This document shows, in pieces, positions 60,660 through 64,000 of a stretch of DNA of 64,000 nt (within the stretch, counting starts at the first letter, position 1; every line of letters begins with the position of its first letter). The notes under the pieces are model-generated. The model was given only the letters and a program-made list of their open reading frames with translations. It was not told where the DNA came from and searched no databases. Both the position numbers and the translations under genes were made by a program. Source of the stretch: Hymenobacter taeanensis (lineage in GTDB: Bacteria; Bacteroidota; Bacteroidia; Cytophagales; Hymenobacteraceae); contig NZ_CP053538.1 in assembly GCF_013137895.1 (NCBI RefSeq), forward strand, positions 4,061,001 through 4,125,000. The letters run 5' to 3'.

Positions 60660-61301
60660 TTAAAAGTTGGGCGGCGTAAGGTTCTTGAAGTGCCCATTCA
60701 GGCGAGACCGTTCTTTCAGGCGCTCGGTCTCCAGCAGAATAGGAAGTACCTGCTCCAAGTGTTCCAGCACCATGGTTTGGCGGTCAACTTCCGTATCGGC
60801 TGTGAGCAGTTCAAACTCCTGCTCAGTGTTCATGCCCAGGTGATGCGCAATATCATACACCCGAAAATTGGTTGGTAGCTCGAGAAACAAGTGCCGCAAG
60901 CCCAAAATGGCGTAGAGCTGCCGAATCTGGTCTTTAATGCGGGACTGCAGCGCTATGTCGCCGGTAGGGTCATCAGTTACGTCCTCTACATCAGCGCCGG
61001 CATAGAGCTTACCCGGCGCTTGGCGGTAAAACTCCTGCACCCGAAACAGGCCTAGCGCCCGCGTCTTGATGTCCATTTCTCCCGACTCATACGTCTTTTC
61101 TACTCCTACTAATTGCATCTCTGTGCCCAGGGTGCTGATGCCCTCCTTGAGGTAGGGCGGAATGCCAAACGTGATATTCTGTTCCAAACAGTCATGCACG
61201 AGCTGGCGGTAGCGCGGCTCAAAAATGTGCAGGTTAAGCTTTTCGCCGGGAAACACTACCAGGTTCAGGGGGAATAAGGCTAGTAGCCTGGTCTCAGACA
61301 T
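60660..61301 (-). CDS. LON peptidase substrate-binding-domain protein
   Basis: A 213-residue cytoplasmic protein made only of the N-terminal LON substrate-binding domain. Typical segments are LLALFPLNLVVFPGEKLNLH with IFEPRYRQLVHDCLE, GIPPYLKEGISTLGTEMQLV and DIKTRALGLFRVQEFY, followed by a helical end (DTEVDRQTMVLEHLEQVLPI). There is no ATPase or protease domain, so it cannot degrade proteins itself. Stand-alone members have no settled function; substrate recognition is likely. The gene is isolated, converging with nothing, with a divergent mtgA ahead of it. Confidence 0.85.
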   Translation of the reverse strand: MSETRLLALFPLNLVVFPGEKLNLHIFEPRYRQLVHDCLEQNITFGIPPYLKEGISTLGTEMQLVGVEKTYESGEMDIKTRALGLFRVQEFYRQAPGKLYAGADVEDVTDDPTGDIALQSRIKDQIRQLYAILGLRHLFLELPTNFRVYDIAHHLGMNTEQEFELLTADTEVDRQTMVLEHLEQVLPILLETERLKERSRLNGHFKNLTPPNF

Positions 61302-61514
61302 GAGGTAGGAAATAAAAAGTGACGAAATAAAGACTCCTTAAGGTGGCGGCTTCCCGCATACTGAACAGTCTGTATAAAGCTATACTGTAAAGCCAGTGGG
61401 TTGTTGCTCAAAACGCTCGCCTTAACTTGGCTGGATAGCTGCCAGGAACAGGCCCACGATACTCGGCATGGTGACTACGTCATAAACTAGCAGTCAGGCG
61501 CTGCTTAAATCTCT

Positions 61515-61522
61515 TACTTTTG
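61515..61522 (+). promoter_or_regulatory. -7 promoter element of mtgA
   Basis: TACTTTTG, an exact match to TAnnTTTG, lies 67 bases before the TTG start at 61590. No TTTG was found at the expected upstream spacing. Confidence 0.5.
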
Positions 61523-61589
61523 CCGCCATCCCCTAAGCGCACAGGCATTGCTGCCCTGTTTGTTATCCTGATTGATCTGAGTTTCTGCT

Positions 61590-62336
61590 TTGAAAACTAA
61601 CTATAAACACTATCTGCAGCGAATTGGCCGGATAAGCCTTCAAGTGGCAGCCGTACTTTTCCTGACCTCGGTGGCGTGGGTGCTGGTATACCGCTGGGTG
61701 TCGCCGCCGGCTACCTGGCTAATGCTTGACCGGCGCGCACATGCGCCGGTAGGGAAGGGGTACTACGGAATTAAGGAGGAAAACCGGCGGATAAACTACC
61801 GTTTCCTGACAATGGAGGAGGTTTCGGGTAACGTGCCCCTGGCCTTGGTGGCTGCCGAAGATCAGCGCTTTCTCATTCATCATGGGTTCGACGCCGACGC
61901 TCTGCTAAAAGCCGCCAAGTCTAACCTGAATGGTGGTAAGCAGCTGCGTGGTGGTAGTACTATCTCGCAGCAGGTAGCCAAAAATGTGTTTCTGTGGCAG
62001 GGGCGCAGCTACGTGCGCAAAGCTGCCGAGGCGTACTTCACCGTGCTCATTGAGCTGCTCTGGAACAAGCGCCGCATTATGGAAATGTACCTCAACGTAG
62101 CCGAAATGGGCGACTGCATTTTTGGGGTAGAAGCGGCCTCTCAGCAGTATTTTCACAAGTCGGCGGCAAAGCTCAATTCGCAGGAGGCAGCACTGCTGGC
62201 CGGAGTGCTGCCCAACCCGCTCCGTTTTAGGGCCAGCAACCCCGGCCCCCAGGCGCGGGCCAAGCAGCAGCGCGTGCTGCGCAACATGCGCCGCCTTGGC
62301 GGACAGGCCTACGTGCAGGAATTGCTGAATGATTAA
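61590..62336 (+). CDS. mtgA: MtgA: monofunctional peptidoglycan glycosyltransferase
   Basis: A 248-residue GT51 enzyme that polymerises lipid II into glycan strands at the inner membrane. One N-terminal helix (ISLQVAAVLFLTSVAWVLVY) anchors it. The GT51 motifs are complete: AAEDQRFLIHHGFD (catalytic Glu), GGSTISQQVAKNVFLW and KRRIMEMYLNVAEMG, then the GVEAASQQYFHKSA segment. There is no transpeptidase domain. The start is TTG at 61590 (MKTNYKHYLQRIG), the only codon giving the full anchor. It belongs to the peptidoglycan theme of the window. Confidence 0.94.
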   Translation: MKTNYKHYLQRIGRISLQVAAVLFLTSVAWVLVYRWVSPPATWLMLDRRAHAPVGKGYYGIKEENRRINYRFLTMEEVSGNVPLALVAAEDQRFLIHHGFDADALLKAAKSNLNGGKQLRGGSTISQQVAKNVFLWQGRSYVRKAAEAYFTVLIELLWNKRRIMEMYLNVAEMGDCIFGVEAASQQYFHKSAAKLNSQEAALLAGVLPNPLRFRASNPGPQARAKQQRVLRNMRRLGGQAYVQELLND

Positions 62337-62527
62337 GCACCACCTGCACCATCGCCCCGCAGGTTAGGTTCAGCGTAAATACCGCCGTTTTCAAGCAGCA
62401 GAATGTTTGACGTGCTGAAGCCCAGCTTTATAAGCCTGCGTCAGAGGGATGTCGGTAACACTTGTACCGATGACACAATCACCCACTGAAAAATGCTTAG
62501 TACTGAACTAGGCCTGTATATTACCGC

Positions 62528-62974
62528 ATGAAATACCGTATGCTCTTTGCTCTTCCGTTGCTCTCTGTGGCCTGCACTACCTCGAAGCCCCTCAGCAGTG
62601 ACCCTGCCGCTGCCCGCAAAGCCATAACGCAGGTGCTGGCCACCCAAACAGCCGCCTGGAACCGCGGCGACGTAGCGGGCTTCATGCAGGGGTACTGGAA
62701 AAACGACTCCCTTGTATTCATTGGAAAGAGTGGCCTAACCTACGGCTGGCAGCAGACCCTCGACAATTACCGCTGCAGCTACCCCGATGCCGCTGCCATG
62801 GGCCAGCTCGATTTCAGTAACCTTAAAATTCAGCCGCTCAGCCCCGACGCCGCCCACGTAATTGGGCGCTGGCACTTGGCCCGGCCCTCTGCTGGTGACT
62901 TGCAAGGCCATTTCCTGCTTGTCTTCCGCCGCCTTAATGGGCAGTGGGTAGTAGTAGCTGACCATTCCAGCTGA
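62528..62974 (+). CDS. DUF4440/SnoaL-like lipoprotein
   Basis: A 148-residue lipoprotein: signal with lipobox LLSVAC (Cys16). The mature part is a single SnoaL-like fold with a helical start (ARKAITQVLATQTAAWNRGD), VAGFMQGYWKNDSLVFIGKS, and strands ending FLLVFRRLNGQWVVVADHSS, the DUF4440 pattern. Members have ketosteroid-isomerase-like folds and no fixed function; here it is probably a periplasmic binding or scavenging protein. Two hairpins follow, the second a long stem shared with the convergent DUF2183 gene. Confidence 0.8.
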   Translation: MKYRMLFALPLLSVACTTSKPLSSDPAAARKAITQVLATQTAAWNRGDVAGFMQGYWKNDSLVFIGKSGLTYGWQQTLDNYRCSYPDAAAMGQLDFSNLKIQPLSPDAAHVIGRWHLARPSAGDLQGHFLLVFRRLNGQWVVVADHSS

Positions 62975-62998
62975 TAGTAGACCACTGAAAAGGTAAAT

Positions 62999-63041
62999 GC
63001 CCAAGCGGGTAGTACCGGCTGGTTGAACCACTCGCTTGGGC
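62999..63041 (+). terminator. Hairpin terminator of the DUF4440 gene
   Basis: GCCCAAGCG (62999-63007) pairs with CGCTTGGGC (63033-63041), followed by GTTTTT. It lies in front of the longer hairpin. Confidence 0.75.
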
Positions 63042-63047
63042 GTTTTT

Positions 63048-63136
63048 ACCAGCTACAACATACCCATAAACGAAGTGACCTAGCTAAGCTTAACTGCTCG
63101 CTAGGCCACTTCGTTTATGGGTATGTTGTAGCTGGT
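63048..63136. terminator. 37-bp hairpin between convergent genes
   Basis: The arms 63048-63084 and 63100-63136 are complementary except for one position, with a 15-base loop; the right arm ends one base short of the stop of the DUF2183 gene. It would stop transcription of that gene and back up the DUF4440 terminator. Confidence 0.8.
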
Positions 63137-63137
63137 T

Positions 63138-64000
63138 TTACTTCATTACGGGCTCACCTGAGGTAGGCTCTTCGGGGCCATCGGGGGCGGTTTCGTCTTT
63201 ACGCTTTTCTGCTACAACTGCTGGTATAGCTTCCTGGAAGATTAAGCCGCGCTGGGCGGCGTGCTCGGCTGCCTGCACGGTGTCTTTCACCAAAAGCATT
63301 TCCACCTTATCCTGGCGAAGCTCCTCCGAGACACGCTCTACCATGGCCGCCCGCTCCGGCAGGTTCACGTCGCGGATGTACACGGCCAGAATGCGGCCGG
63401 GGTAGCGGCGCACCACTTCCCGGTATATGTTGGCATCCTCCTGTCCTGAGTCGCCAATCAGCACAAACGGCAGCTGCGGATAGGTAAGGAGCAGGTTATC
63501 GATTTCCTTGAGTTTGTGCCCATGGTGGGCCGAGGCATCGGCGGCACTCTTGCGCTTTACGGCCATATCTCGCAGCAGCAAGGGGCCGGGCGGAATATTG
63601 TTCAGCGTCAGGAAGTCCTCCAGCAGGTCGTAGAGGTTCCAGGGGGAGCTGCTCACGTAGAAAAACGGGTTGTTGCGCTTGCCATTGCGGCCCAGCTGCA
63701 GGGCCCGATAGAACTCGGCTACGCCCTTAAACGGCAGCCGCGAGCGGGCATTGCGCAGCAGCACCGTGCGCGCCATTCTGATGAGGTCGGTAGCTGAGGT
63801 CTGAATGACGGTATCATCCAGGTCAGAGATAATACCGTATTCCGCATCGGTGGGCGGAATAAGCACCATGGCCTGCGTACGGAGGCTAGCCGGAGTGGGA
63901 AACGGGGGCGGCGACTTTTGCAGCAGCACATCCACAGGGTACCACAGGTAGTCAATGGGCTCCGGAAGTACTGCAGGCTCCAGGTTGAGTGTAAAGTACC
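63138..64000 (-). CDS. App1-family phosphatase-like protein (DUF2183), 5' end outside window
   Basis: The frame is open to the window edge, so at least 286 residues are present and the N-terminus is missing. The DUF2183 catalytic region is the HAD-type core of yeast App1 phosphatidate phosphatase: ISDLDDTVIQTSATDLIRMA with the catalytic DxDxT, the region PFFYVSSSPWNLYDLLEDFL, and FVLIGDSGQEDANIYREV. Domain order and motifs match the bacterial App1-like family. Lipid phosphate (phosphatidate) hydrolysis is plausible. The C-terminal tail is disordered and charged (KRKDETAPDGPEEPTSG). No upstream neighbour is visible. Confidence 0.87.
   Translation of the reverse strand, partial: YFTLNLEPAVLPEPIDYLWYPVDVLLQKSPPPFPTPASLRTQAMVLIPPTDAEYGIISDLDDTVIQTSATDLIRMARTVLLRNARSRLPFKGVAEFYRALQLGRNGKRNNPFFYVSSSPWNLYDLLEDFLTLNNIPPGPLLLRDMAVKRKSAADASAHHGHKLKEIDNLLLTYPQLPFVLIGDSGQEDANIYREVVRRYPGRILAVYIRDVNLPERAAMVERVSEELRQDKVEMLLVKDTVQAAEHAAQRGLIFQEAIPAVVAEKRKDETAPDGPEEPTSGEPVMK

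Noticed and set aside
1..64000. tRNA and rRNA genes
   Set aside because: I looked for the T-loop wording and cloverleaf arms on both strands and for conserved rRNA segments and saw none. A covariance-model scan would be decisive.

Overview
The window looks like a chromosomal segment of a Hymenobacter-type bacterium (Bacteroidota, Cytophagales, Hymenobacteraceae). The evidence is promoters of the Bacteroidota TAnnTTTG class in front of several genes, almost no Shine-Dalgarno sequences, and gene families typical of that group: fused isobutyryl-CoA mutase IcmF, DUF4199, a TPR/propeller/OmpA protein with PorE-like architecture, a lmo0937-type membrane peptide and paired ferritin-like secreted proteins. 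Base composition is moderately high in G+C. I saw no rRNA or tRNA gene, CRISPR array, transposase or phage gene.

Layout. 1-1150: end of a CopA-type P-type ATPase, a membrane cupredoxin and a DUF202 protein. 1300-8300: acyl-CoA synthetase, two small unknown genes, ada, a sterol-desaturase-like hydroxylase, a disordered hydrophilic protein and a secreted alpha/beta hydrolase. 8770-11000: two ferritin-like proteins (the family that includes desiccation-related PCC13-62) and a second disordered protein. 11100-16300: envelope proteins and an aldo/keto reductase. 16600-22100: two closely related lipoprotein-type penicillin-binding transpeptidases flanking an amino-acid permease. 22800-28500: a YciF-like protein, then icmF with an AT-rich insertion at its 3' end that carries two unknown genes and a second copy of the last 37 codons of icmF. 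28500-33500: membrane and secreted unknowns, a GH15 glycosidase, a GlcG/HbpS protein. 33780-39620: lepA, a 59-codon gene, folD, queE and the PorE-like protein. 39900-49950: two small secreted paralogues, gltA, mnmE, a DtxR-type regulator, fabH, a glycosyltransferase, dapD and msrA. 50100-64000: 3-hydroxybutyryl-CoA dehydrogenase, small membrane proteins, an ABC-F ATPase with a degenerate second nucleotide site, a third small secreted paralogue, an L,D-transpeptidase, an M48 peptidase, a lipid kinase, a phosphoesterase, a LON-domain protein, mtgA, and an App1-type DUF2183 protein cut by the window end.

Functional themes are envelope and peptidoglycan building (two PBPs, mtgA, L,D-transpeptidase, polysaccharide deacetylase, OmpA proteins, many lipoproteins), stress tolerance (ferritin-like proteins, YciF, disordered hydrophilic proteins, Ada, MsrA), and CoA-ester and central metabolism (IcmF, acyl-CoA synthetase, HBD, FabH, GltA).

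The most unusual signals are: (1) the icmF 3'-end duplication, in which 11 base differences over about 116 bases are all synonymous, pointing to DNA from a related lineage with AT-rich cargo; (2) a strong excess of the heptamer GGCCTAG/CTAGGCC (about 48 loci counted by eye), including three exact GTGGCCTAGGCCAC palindromes; (3) 37-40 bp near-perfect hairpins squeezed between convergent genes; and (4) the lipoprotein-PBP pair around a permease.
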